A DNA stretch of 6,234 nt from an uncultured Desulfobacteraceae bacterium (GCA_937982505.1 CALJLV010000081.1:1-6234), one strand, 5' to 3'. Shown: positions 1 through 6,010, numbered from the stretch's first letter. The notes: a model not told the origin generated them from the sequence alone. Translations and numbers: made by a program.

Positions 1-45
1 GATTGACTGACGTGACTGGAGTTCAGACGTGTGCTCTTCCGATCT
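1..45 (+). other. Illumina TruSeq index (i7) adapter remnant, not genomic
   Basis: Positions 12-45 match the 34-base TruSeq read-2/index adapter, which begins GTGACTGGAGTTC and ends GCTCTTCCGATCT. In the full adapter this part is preceded by the P7 sequence ending in GAT and then an index. Here bases 1-3 are GAT and bases 4-11 (TGACTGAC) have the length and place of an 8-base index, which is an inference. Translations of this stretch give peptides such as VQTCALPI, MCSSDL and MLFRS, which are familiar adapter artefacts in metagenomic protein sets. Genomic sequence starts at 46. Any ORF start called within 1-45 is false. Confidence 0.97.
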
Positions 46-1059
46 GGCGTGGCCCGGCCCCACTGGTTCGCCAGCGTGCCACGGATCTACGAAAAGATCT
101 ACGCCAAGGTCATCAGCGGGGCCGAAGCCAAGGGCGGCGCGGCCCTCAAAATCTTCCGCTGGGCTATGGCCGTGGGCCTCGCCGTGGGCGAATGCAAGTT
201 GGCCAGACGGCCCGTGCCCGCCCTGCTGGGGCTCAAGTACAAGGTGGCCGACCGCCTGATTTTCTCCAAGATCCGTGCCGTTCTGGGGGGCCGGGTGCGC
301 TGGTGCATCAGCGGGGCGGCGCCCCTCAATCCGGAAATCGGCAAGTTTTTCCATGCCGCCGGAATCCTCATCGTGGAAGGGTTGGGCATGACCGAAAACA
401 CCTCCTTTTCCAACCTCAACCGCTACCGCAATTATCGTTTCGGATGGGTGGGCCAGCCCGGACCGGGGATCGAGCAGAAACTCGGCCCGGATGGAGAGGT
501 TCTTTTTCGCGGCCGCAACGTGATGAAGGAATACTACAAGATGCCGGCCGAGACGGCCGAAACCTTCACCGACGATGGGTGGCTGCGCACCGGCGACATC
601 GGCGAGATCGACGCGCAGCATTTTTTGCGCATCACCGGCCGCAAAAAGGAATTGATCATCACGGCGGGGGGCAAGAACATCGCCCCGGCGGCCATCGAGG
701 GGGTCATCGCCACCAGCAAGTACATCAACCAGATCTGTGTCATCGGCGACCGGCGCAAGTACCTCACGGCCCTGGTCTCCCTGGACCCCGAAACCGTTCA
801 GGACTGGGCCCGGTCCGAGAAGATCCCCTTCCGCAGCATGGAAGAACTCATCGTCCATCCCCGGGTCCAGGCCCTCATTGAGGCCGAGGTGGCCGAGAAG
901 AACAAGGCCTTCGCCTCCTTCGAAAGCATCAAGAAGGTGACCATTACTCCGGAATTCACCATTGAAAACGGGCTCTTGACACCTACCCTGAAGCTGAAGA
1001 AAACCCAGATCATGGATCACTACCAGGCGCGCATCGACGGGATGTACCCGCCGGGCTGA
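46..1059 (+). CDS. Long-chain fatty-acid--CoA ligase (AMP-forming), 5'-truncated
   Basis: This is the C-terminal 337 codons of an adenylate-forming acyl-CoA synthetase. The enzyme activates long-chain fatty acids with ATP to an acyl-adenylate and then the CoA thioester, usually at the inner face of the membrane. Visible landmarks in order: the RPHWFASVPRIYEKIYAK stretch typical of FadD15/ACSL-type enzymes (from about 55); the GLGMTE motif (379-396) that contacts AMP; GWLRTGDIG with the ribose-binding Asp (595-597); the hinge motif GRKKELIITAGGKN (637-678); and the C-terminal LTPTLKLKK (976-1002), where the catalytic lysine is expected. The P-loop (TSGTTG-type) and N-terminus are missing because the contig ends at the adapter junction; full-length relatives have about 600 residues. 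There is no frameshift. An intrinsic terminator follows the stop, so the gene probably ends its transcript. The exact chain-length preference cannot be read from this part. Confidence 0.93.
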   Translation, partial: GVARPHWFASVPRIYEKIYAKVISGAEAKGGAALKIFRWAMAVGLAVGECKLARRPVPALLGLKYKVADRLIFSKIRAVLGGRVRWCISGAAPLNPEIGKFFHAAGILIVEGLGMTENTSFSNLNRYRNYRFGWVGQPGPGIEQKLGPDGEVLFRGRNVMKEYYKMPAETAETFTDDGWLRTGDIGEIDAQHFLRITGRKKELIITAGGKNIAPAAIEGVIATSKYINQICVIGDRRKYLTALVSLDPETVQDWARSEKIPFRSMEELIVHPRVQALIEAEVAEKNKAFASFESIKKVTITPEFTIENGLLTPTLKLKKTQIMDHYQARIDGMYPPG

Positions 1060-1115
1060 CAACCCTCGGGCCCCGCTCGATCGCCGGACAAGAAGATACG
1101 CCTGCCCATCGGGAA

Positions 1116-1154
1116 CGCGCCCGGGTCGGATCTCTGACCCGGGCGCGGATTTTC
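1116..1154 (+). terminator. Rho-independent terminator after the acyl-CoA ligase gene
   Basis: A perfect 12-bp inverted repeat, CGCGCCCGGGTC (1116-1127) and GACCCGGGCGCG (1136-1147), encloses an 8-nt loop. It is followed by GATTTTC, a short T run at 1150-1153. It starts 57 nt after the ligase stop. The stem is very strong but the T tract is short. No gene lies between 1060 and 1115. Confidence 0.75.
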
Positions 1155-1214
1155 GGTGGCGGCATCCTGCAAATGCAATCGTTTTTTTACCGCCTTGGCT
1201 TTTACCCCACCCCT

Positions 1215-1241
1215 CTCGGTGCCGGTTCGGACCGCACCGAG
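1215..1241 (+). promoter_or_regulatory. Hairpin in the 5' region of the helicase gene
   Basis: CTCGGTGC (1215-1222) pairs perfectly with GCACCGAG (1234-1241). Inside, GGT (1224-1226) can pair with ACC (1231-1233) around a TCGG loop, leaving one bulged C, for about 11 bp in total. It lies 21 nt upstream of the helicase ATG and is not followed by a T run, so it is not an intrinsic terminator. It could be a leader RNA structure or a DNA operator. I found no convincing -35/-10 pair between 1155 and 1214, although that stretch has a T7 run (1182-1188). Confidence 0.45.
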
Positions 1242-1243
1242 AC

Positions 1244-1255
1244 CATCCCGGGATG
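1244..1255 (+). promoter_or_regulatory. 12-bp palindrome overlapping the helicase Shine-Dalgarno region
   Basis: CATCCCGGGATG is a perfect 12-bp palindrome. Its right half includes GGGA (1250-1253), the only reasonable Shine-Dalgarno element, about 9 nt before the ATG at 1263. In RNA it could fold only a short 4-bp stem; in DNA it could be an operator-like dyad. Function is not demonstrated. Confidence 0.35.
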
Positions 1256-1262
1256 ACCAAAA

Positions 1263-2957
1263 ATGAACTTTTCCACCCTCGGGCTCGCCGAGCCCCTCCA
1301 GCAGGCCTTGAACCGCCTGGGCTTTGATCGGCCAACCCCGATTCAAGCCCGCGCCCTTCCCCTTTTGCTCAGCGGCCCAAGCGATTTCATCGGCCTTGCC
1401 CAGACCGGCACCGGCAAGACCGCCGCCTATGGCCTGCCGCTGCTGCAGCGGATCGAAGGCCGCAGTTTCCATCCCCAGACCCTGGTGCTTTGCCCGACCC
1501 GGGAACTTTGCCGGCAGATCAGCGACGATCTGGGCCAGTTGGCGCACTTTCTGCCCGGGGTTCGGATCGCCGCGGTTTACGGAGGGGCCGGCATCGCCGA
1601 ACAGATCCGCCGGCTCAGGGACGGCGCCCAGGTGGTGGTGGCCACTCCGGGCCGGGCCCTGGATCTGATGGAGCGGGGCGTTCTTTGCTTGAAGCAAGTG
1701 CGTCTGGCGGTCCTGGACGAAGCCGATGAAATGCTGCGCATGGGCTTCAGGGAAGACCTGGACCGCATCCTGGCCGGTCTGCCGGCCGGGCGGTGCATAT
1801 GGCTCTTTTCGGCCACCATGGCCCCGGCGGTGGCCGCCGTGGCCCAGACTTACCTGAACAACCCGGCCCGAGTGGTGGTGGACGGCCCTGCAGGGGGCCC
1901 GGCGGGCATGGCACACCGCTGCTACTGCATGGCAGAACACCACCGCTATGAGGCCTTGTGCCGCCTGATCCACCAGGAATCCGGGATCCGGGCCCTGATT
2001 TTCTGCCGCACCCGGGCCGAGGCCCAGACCCTGGCGGACCGGCTGGCGGCCGAAGGCCAGGGGGCCGAAGCCCTCCACGGCGATCTGGCCCAAAACCAGC
2101 GCGACGCGGTCATGGCCCGCTTTCGTTCCGGAGTCCTGTCCCTGCTGGTGGCCACCGACGTGGCGGCCCGGGGCCTGGACATCGACGAGATCACCCATGT
2201 GATTCACTATCAACTGCCCGATGATCCCCAGACCTACACCCACCGCAGCGGCCGAACAGCCCGCGCCGGCCGCGCCGGGATTTCCCTCGTGCTGGCGACT
2301 CCGAAAGAAAAATGGCGTCTGGCGGTGATGGAAAACCGGCTGCGACTGCGCTTCGAACCCCACCCCCTGCCCACTATCCAAACCGTGCTGCGCCAGCGTC
2401 TGGGTGCGCGGCTGCAGGATCTGGCGGCCAGGCCGTTGAACCCTGCCCGCCAGGAAGCCTTGATGCCGGTGGCCCTCGAGGCCCTGGAAGGGCTGGACCG
2501 CGAGGCGATCATCCGCCGCCTGGTGGCCGCCGAATGCGACCGGCTGCCACGGATCGGGGACGTCGAAGATGACATCAACGCCCGATCTGCCACTCCCATC
2601 CGGCCATCCGCCGGAAAAAAGGCCAGCGCCGCCCGAAAAGGTCGATCCCTGCCCCGGCAACGGACTCCGGTGCCACAGGTTCAACATTTTTGCATCGAAC
2701 TGGGTGCGTCGGGGCCCATCAACGCCGGGGCCGTGGTGCGGTGCATCTGCGACGCCGCCGGAATTCACTCCCGCTCGATCGGCGCCATCCGCCTGGCCCG
2801 GGCCCAGGCCTTTTTCGAGGTTCACGACCAGGTTGCGGACCGGGTGCAGCGCATGGCCCACAAGGTCCGCCTGGATGGGCGATCCGTCCTGGTGCGCCCC
2901 GTCAAAGCGGCCGCCCCGGGCGGGTTGAAACGCCCCCCGGCCTCACGGGCGGCCTGA
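1263..2957 (+). CDS. DEAD-box ATP-dependent RNA helicase with C-terminal DbpA-type RNA-binding domain
   Basis: This 564-aa protein unwinds or remodels RNA duplexes using ATP in the cytoplasm; family members (DeaD/CsdA, DbpA) act in ribosome assembly and mRNA turnover. All core motifs are present: Q motif GFDRPTPIQ (20-28), motif I AQTGTGKT (46-53), Ia PTREL (78-82), Ib TPGR (128-131), II DEAD (152-155), III SAT (183-185), IV IFCRT (246-250), V TDVAARGLD (298-306) and VI HRSGRTARAG (327-336). Motif VI has RTARAG where DeaD and DbpA have RTGRAG. A basic, low-complexity linker (about 440-470) leads to a compact domain at about 473-546 resembling the DbpA/CsdA RRM. E. coli DbpA has about 457 residues and CsdA about 629, so the length is intermediate. 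The start is chosen because residue 1 gives the usual F-x-x-LGL opening about 20 residues before the Q motif. It is closer to DeaD/CsdA than to strict DbpA by overall plan, but the subfamily is uncertain. Confidence 0.95.
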   Translation: MNFSTLGLAEPLQQALNRLGFDRPTPIQARALPLLLSGPSDFIGLAQTGTGKTAAYGLPLLQRIEGRSFHPQTLVLCPTRELCRQISDDLGQLAHFLPGVRIAAVYGGAGIAEQIRRLRDGAQVVVATPGRALDLMERGVLCLKQVRLAVLDEADEMLRMGFREDLDRILAGLPAGRCIWLFSATMAPAVAAVAQTYLNNPARVVVDGPAGGPAGMAHRCYCMAEHHRYEALCRLIHQESGIRALIFCRTRAEAQTLADRLAAEGQGAEALHGDLAQNQRDAVMARFRSGVLSLLVATDVAARGLDIDEITHVIHYQLPDDPQTYTHRSGRTARAGRAGISLVLATPKEKWRLAVMENRLRLRFEPHPLPTIQTVLRQRLGARLQDLAARPLNPARQEALMPVALEALEGLDREAIIRRLVAAECDRLPRIGDVEDDINARSATPIRPSAGKKASAARKGRSLPRQRTPVPQVQHFCIELGASGPINAGAVVRCICDAAGIHSRSIGAIRLARAQAFFEVHDQVADRVQRMAHKVRLDGRSVLVRPVKAAAPGGLKRPPASRAA

Positions 2958-2963
2958 TCTTGC

Positions 2964-3713
2964 TCAGGGATTGGCGTGGTGCCGCCGATGGCGCAGGTAG
3001 AGGATCTGACCCGCCTTGGTAAGGGGGATGACATGAACGCGATAGTAATCGCGTACCGCCTCCGGATCGATGACCTGGCGCAGCCGTGGATCCACCGAGG
3101 CCTGGAGGGCGGTGGTCTTTTGCGCCACCCGGGCCAGGATGCGCGCCTCCACCTCGGGCCGGGTCAGCAGATCCATCAGTGGGTGCGGATCGTCTCCGGC
3201 CAGGGCGCCGTCGTAAAGCTCCGGAGCCGAACGGTACTTGCTCTCGGCCACGTAGAGGCTGCCGTAGTGGATGCGCCGTGCGATGGCCTGGACCGCGTAG
3301 ACATCGTGCTCGACGCTCGACCCGTACTGACCGTCGTCTCCGTCCCGGCAGATCCTGGCCACCAGCCCCAGGTAGCTCTCCAGGATGTGGGCGCTCAGAT
3401 TGACCCGGTCCCAATCGTCGATCCGCAGGCAGTGTGGCGGCAGCTGTACCCGCCGCCCGGGGGCGGGCAGACCGCGGTTGAAAGGGCGCTCCTCCGGGGC
3501 ACAGAACCTGCCGAAACGGGCGTCCATCCGCTCCTGGCAGCGCAGCCGCAGGGCAAAGAGGCTCAAGTCCGGCTCCCCTCCGAAACCGCTCTCGCCGGGC
3601 CGATAGACCCTCGGGTTGTAACGGAACTGGGCCCTATCGATGAGCCGCAAAATGATGGTCTCTTCCAGGCTTTCCAGATCAGCGGCGATCTGGGCCAGAT
3701 CGGGTGCCGTCAT
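2964..3713 (-). CDS. Chorismate mutase, eukaryotic (plant/yeast ARO7-like) AroQ type
   Basis: This 249-aa protein would convert chorismate to prephenate, the first committed step to Phe and Tyr. Length and sequence match the all-helical yeast/plant monofunctional mutases (yeast about 256 aa) rather than the roughly 90-aa bacterial AroQ domain. Landmarks: the N-terminal helix with LEETIILRLIDRAQFRYN (16-33, like plant ERAQYRYN), RFCAPEERPF (69-78), GDDGQYGSS (125-133), RRIHYG (146-151), VAESKY (155-160), LTRPEVEARIL (183-193) and IPLTKAGQILYL (229-240). Against yeast residues recalled from the family, R157, K168, E198 and T242 correspond to R147, K159, E189 and T232. Yeast R16 corresponds to Ala10, N194 to Arg185 and E246 to Gln236; E. 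coli mutase also has Gln at this last position. One extra residue lies between RRIHYG and the lysine. Yeast effector-site Gly141-Ser142 match G131-S132, so Tyr/Trp control is possible. The ATG has GGAG 11 nt upstream. Family membership is secure; activity is not. Confidence 0.88.
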   Translation of the reverse strand: MTAPDLAQIAADLESLEETIILRLIDRAQFRYNPRVYRPGESGFGGEPDLSLFALRLRCQERMDARFGRFCAPEERPFNRGLPAPGRRVQLPPHCLRIDDWDRVNLSAHILESYLGLVARICRDGDDGQYGSSVEHDVYAVQAIARRIHYGSLYVAESKYRSAPELYDGALAGDDPHPLMDLLTRPEVEARILARVAQKTTALQASVDPRLRQVIDPEAVRDYYRVHVIPLTKAGQILYLRHRRHHANP

Positions 3714-3746
3714 GAAAGGGGGTTCTCCGGCAGCGCGTGATGCCAG

Positions 3747-3775
3747 TTTATCCGGGCAGCGGAATTCACCGGCAA
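3747..3775 (-). promoter_or_regulatory. Candidate promoter of the chorismate mutase gene
   Basis: On the minus strand TTGCCG (3775-3770) and GATAAA (3752-3747) are separated by 17 nt, each matching four of six sigma70 consensus bases. Initiation near 3740 would leave a leader of about 27 nt. A 13-bp AT-rich inverted repeat (3777-3789) abuts the upstream side of the -35 box. The gene could instead be read through from mmuM. Confidence 0.35.
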
Positions 3776-3776
3776 C

Positions 3777-3789
3777 GGTTTTAAAAACC
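3777..3789. repeat. 13-bp AT-rich inverted repeat upstream of the chorismate mutase gene
   Basis: GGTTTT (3777-3782) and AAAACC (3784-3789) are mirror arms around one central base. The spacer is too short for a good RNA hairpin, so if functional it is more likely a DNA site, such as an operator half-pair or an UP-element-like tract, next to the candidate -35 box. The rest of 3714-3906 shows only a 10-bp palindrome, CACGGCCGTG (3800-3809), and no convincing terminator after mmuM. Confidence 0.3.
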
Positions 3790-3906
3790 TCTCGCCAGAC
3801 ACGGCCGTGCGAGTCGGCCCGGGGGCAAGAACCGCATAGCGACGCGTCAAGGCGTTACCCACTTTGACCTCTGCGCCCTCGGCCTCCCGGCATGAGGTTT
3901 CCTTTT

Positions 3907-4887
3907 TTAGGCGGCACGCGCCCAGGCCGCGATGGCGCGAATATCGGCCGGGCTGGTGCGGCAGCATCCACCGATGAGGCGCGCCCCGGCCTCGTGCCAG
4001 GCGCGGGCCAGGTCAGCGAAACCGGAAGCGGCGCCCTCTCCCCGCCATCCCCGCATGGCCGCATCGTAGACCTCTCCGGAATTAGGGTAAACCACGATGG
4101 GTTTTGTCGTGGCCCCGCCGATGACCCGGATCAGATCGGGGATGAACCGGGGCGCGGTGCAGTTGATTCCCACCGCCGCCACCTGGGGTTGATCGTCGAG
4201 CCAGGCGGCGCATTGGGCCAGCGGTTCTCCGTGACAGGTATGGCGCCCATCCCGGGCGCTGAAGCTGAACCAGGCCCAGGTTCCGGGAAATTCGGCCAGG
4301 AGCCGGGCCAAGGCACGGGCCTCCAGGAGACAAGGAAGGGTCTCACAAGCCAGCAGGTCGGCCCCGGCCGCTACCAGGGCCGCCATGCGCGGCCGGTGAA
4401 AATCCATCAGTTCGGCCTCGTCCAGGCCGTAGTCGCCGCGATATTCCGACCCGTCGGCCAGCACCGCGCCGTAAGGTCCAACCGATGCCGCCACCAGAGG
4501 ACGCGGCCTTCCCGCGCGGCGGCGCGGCTCCGCCCAGAAGGCGTCACGGGCCTCGGCGGCCAGGGTTACCGACCGCTGGATGACCTCGATGGCCTGCTCT
4601 CGGCTCAAGCCCCGGCGTTTCAATCCGGTCACCGAGGCCTGGTAGCTGGCGCTGATGGCGCAGTCCGCCCCGGCGGCGAAATAGTCGGCGTGGACCTGCC
4701 GGATGACTTCCGGTGCTTCGATCAGGACCCGGGCCGACCAGAGCGGATCGTTCAAATCACAGCCGCGCCGTTCCAGCTCGGTGGCCAGGGCCCCGTCCAG
4801 GATCATCAGGCGATGGTCGGCGAGGATGGCGGCCACCGGATCGGCATCTTGAGCGCCAGGGGCCAAGGACTCGACGTTGCCCGTCAT
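3907..4887 (-). CDS. mmuM: Homocysteine S-methyltransferase (MmuM type)
   Basis: This 326-aa cytosolic, zinc-dependent enzyme transfers a methyl group from S-methylmethionine (or S-adenosylmethionine) to homocysteine to form methionine. The sequence follows E. coli MmuM (about 310 aa) almost throughout: LDGALATELERRGCDL (from residue 30), SASYQAS, SVGPYGAVLADGSEYRGDY, DLLACETLP, AWFSFSARD, GINC with zinc-binding Cys243, YPNSGE (267-272), and ARLIGGCCRT with Cys308 and Cys309, which complete the three-cysteine zinc site. It is a single (beta/alpha)8 barrel without the cobalamin domains of MetH. Start choice: a TTG six bases further upstream would abut the GGAGGT box, so the ATG at 4887, six nt after GGAGGT, is the likely start. 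It lies 57 nt downstream of the antiporter gene on the same strand and may be co-transcribed with it. No S-methylmethionine permease (MmuP) gene is visible here, so the methyl donor in vivo is open. Confidence 0.95.
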   Translation of the reverse strand: MTGNVESLAPGAQDADPVAAILADHRLMILDGALATELERRGCDLNDPLWSARVLIEAPEVIRQVHADYFAAGADCAISASYQASVTGLKRRGLSREQAIEVIQRSVTLAAEARDAFWAEPRRRAGRPRPLVAASVGPYGAVLADGSEYRGDYGLDEAELMDFHRPRMAALVAAGADLLACETLPCLLEARALARLLAEFPGTWAWFSFSARDGRHTCHGEPLAQCAAWLDDQPQVAAVGINCTAPRFIPDLIRVIGGATTKPIVVYPNSGEVYDAAMRGWRGEGAASGFADLARAWHEAGARLIGGCCRTSPADIRAIAAWARAA

Positions 4888-4893
4888 GGTCAA

Positions 4894-4899
4894 ACCTCC
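4894..4899 (-). promoter_or_regulatory. Ribosome binding site that fixes the mmuM start
   Basis: The minus strand reads GGAGGT-TTGACC-ATG. The near-perfect Shine-Dalgarno box is 6 nt from the ATG at 4887. The in-frame TTG (4893) touches the box directly and cannot be the start used with it. Confidence 0.85.
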
Positions 4900-4944
4900 G
4901 CGACGCCGGCGCCGTGGCTGCCGCTTCGCATGGATGGTCGATGA

Positions 4945-5919
4945 TCAGGAATTGATGACCTCTTGCACCAGCAGGGCCGTATAGGCCGCGTAGGCCGCCA
5001 GCAGGGCCGCCCCCTCGAAGCGGTTGATGCGCCCGCCGTTGCCGCGGAAGCCGTACCCGAAGACGAACAGCGCCACGGTCAAGGCCCCCATCACCGAGAC
5101 ATCTCTGAGCAGCACTTCGGGGCCGACGGCCAGCGGCCGGATGGCGGCGGCCATCCCCACCACGGCCAGGGTGTTGAACAGATTGGAGCCGATGATGTTG
5201 CCCACGGCGATGTCGTGCTCTTTTTTATGCGCGGCGATCACCGAGGAAGCCAGTTCGGGAAGGGACGTGCCCACGGCCACGATGGTCAGGCCCACCATCA
5301 GATCGCTCACCCCGAACCCTTGGGCGATTTTCACCGCTCCCCAGACCAGGATCCGCGAACTGACGATCAGAAGGATCAAGCCGACCACCAGCCAGCACGT
5401 CGCGCGGCCGATGGGCATGGTGTGCAGCGCCACCTCCCGGGCGACCTGACCACCCAGAGGGTCGACCTTTGCGCCGAGCCCCTGATAGACGGCCCAGGCC
5501 ACCAGCCCGGCAAACACGCCCAGCAATGCCAGCGCGTCCAGGCGCGAGACGGCACCATCGCGAAGCTGCCAGGCCGCCAGGAGCGTGGCGGCGGTGAGCA
5601 CGGGCAATTCCAGGCGCAGCACCCGCGATTGAACGCCGATGGGGCCGATGAGGGCCGTGATCCCCAGGATCAGCGCGATGTTGGTGATGTTCGAACCGTA
5701 GGCGTTGCCCAGGGCGATGCCCGGATTGCCCTGGACGGCGGCCAGGGCCGAAACCACCAGTTCCGGCGCGGAAGTGCCGAAGCCCACCACAAGCATCCCG
5801 ATGAGCAGCGGCGGCATCCTGAAATGACGCGCCAGTGCGGCGGAACCGGCAACGAAACGATCAGCGCTCCAGACCAGCAGCGCCAGGCCGATGCCGACTG
5901 CCACGCATGCCAGTGTCAT
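4945..5919 (-). CDS. yrbG: YrbG-type calcium/sodium antiporter (CaCA family)
   Basis: This 324-aa inner-membrane protein is predicted to exchange Ca2+ (or another divalent cation) for Na+ or H+. It has the two inverted alpha repeats of the family. Alpha-1 runs from GFGTSAPEL (46-54) to GNAYGSNITN (71-80). Alpha-2 runs from VGTSLPEL (216-223) to GNIIGSNLFN (240-249). The paired acidic residues E53 and E222, which bind the cation in this family, are present, as are the flanking Thr/Ser and Asn residues. About ten hydrophobic segments are visible, in two halves joined by a hydrophilic loop near 150-170. Length matches E. coli YrbG (about 325). The start is set at 5919: GGAG lies 8 nt upstream, MTLACVAVGIGLALLVW gives the usual first helix, and the good promoter (6011-6039) is downstream of the GTG at 6081 that would add a 54-residue, non-membrane extension. 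mmuM follows after 57 nt. Ion specificity cannot be read from sequence. Confidence 0.93.
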   Translation of the reverse strand: MTLACVAVGIGLALLVWSADRFVAGSAALARHFRMPPLLIGMLVVGFGTSAPELVVSALAAVQGNPGIALGNAYGSNITNIALILGITALIGPIGVQSRVLRLELPVLTAATLLAAWQLRDGAVSRLDALALLGVFAGLVAWAVYQGLGAKVDPLGGQVAREVALHTMPIGRATCWLVVGLILLIVSSRILVWGAVKIAQGFGVSDLMVGLTIVAVGTSLPELASSVIAAHKKEHDIAVGNIIGSNLFNTLAVVGMAAAIRPLAVGPEVLLRDVSVMGALTVALFVFGYGFRGNGGRINRFEGAALLAAYAAYTALLVQEVINS

Positions 5920-5990
5920 CTTTCCGTCTCCCCGGGGAAAAAAGGCCCGCGCGAGAATGCCGGGCTTCCCTGCCGATCGGATGCGGCCAT
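5916..5990 (-). CDS. Possible 24-aa leader peptide, overlapping the antiporter start
   Basis: The minus strand carries GAGG, 6 nt, then ATG at 5990, opening a 24-codon frame whose TGA (5918-5916) overlaps the antiporter ATG as ATGA. The peptide begins MAASDRQG and ends PGETER, with a PFFPG stretch near residues 16-20; it has no known family and no run of a single regulatory amino acid. It covers both arms of the proposed antiterminator and terminator (5945-5994), so translation could affect folding. A 24-codon frame in GC-rich DNA can occur by chance, so this is a candidate only. Confidence 0.3.
   Translation of the reverse strand: MAASDRQGSPAFSRGPFFPGETER
5928..5931 (-). promoter_or_regulatory. 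Ribosome binding site of the antiporter gene
   Basis: The minus strand reads GGAG, then 8 nt, then ATG at 5919. It lies just downstream of the T6 run of the leader hairpin and supports the shorter antiporter start. Confidence 0.7.
5938..5965 (-). terminator. Intrinsic terminator-like hairpin in the antiporter leader
   Basis: On the minus strand GCCCGGC (5965-5959) pairs with GC(G)CGGGC (5952-5945): 7 bp with one bulged G and a 6-nt ATTCTC loop. It is followed by C and six T residues (5943-5938). It sits inside the leader, after the promoter and 18 nt before the antiporter ATG, where it would act as an attenuator rather than as the end of an upstream gene. Confidence 0.5.
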
Positions 5991-5994
5991 TCTC
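5953..5994 (-). promoter_or_regulatory. Candidate antiterminator stem in the antiporter leader
   Basis: On the minus strand GAGAATG-g-CCG (5994-5984) can pair with CGGCATTCTC (5962-5953): 10 bp with one bulge. This uses four bases of the terminator's left arm plus its whole loop, so the two structures exclude each other, the usual layout of transcription attenuation. The connecting loop (5983-5963) contains the palindrome CCGATCGG (5973-5980). I recognise no known riboswitch consensus; the controlling signal is unknown. Confidence 0.4.
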
Positions 5995-6010
5995 ATCCTC
6001 AAGGTCGATT

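Noticed and set aside
3..881. A 292-aa open frame beginning in the first bases of the window.
   Set aside because: Its start is inside the adapter, and it runs out of frame with the acyl-CoA ligase, whose motifs are all in the other frame. It is an artefact.
1155..1200. The T7 run at 1182-1188 as a second terminator.
   Set aside because: Only a 4-bp GCAT/ATGC stem precedes it, with AATCG in between; this is too weak to call.
1020..2861. A 613-aa open frame on the minus strand opposite the helicase.
   Set aside because: It is antisense to a fully motif-supported helicase, rich in Gly, Pro, His and Arg, with no recognisable domain. Long antisense frames are expected in GC-rich genes.
2976..3740. 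A 254-aa plus-strand frame opposite the chorismate mutase.
   Set aside because: The minus-strand product matches a known family along its length; this frame shows no domain and is a GC-driven shadow.
3710..3967. An 85-aa minus-strand frame between mmuM and the chorismate mutase gene.
   Set aside because: It overlaps the end of mmuM in another frame, has no homology I recognise and no clear ribosome binding site. The gap is better read as intergenic.
3892..4944. A 350-aa plus-strand frame opposite mmuM.
   Set aside because: Low-complexity composition with no family resemblance, and mmuM on the other strand is unambiguous.
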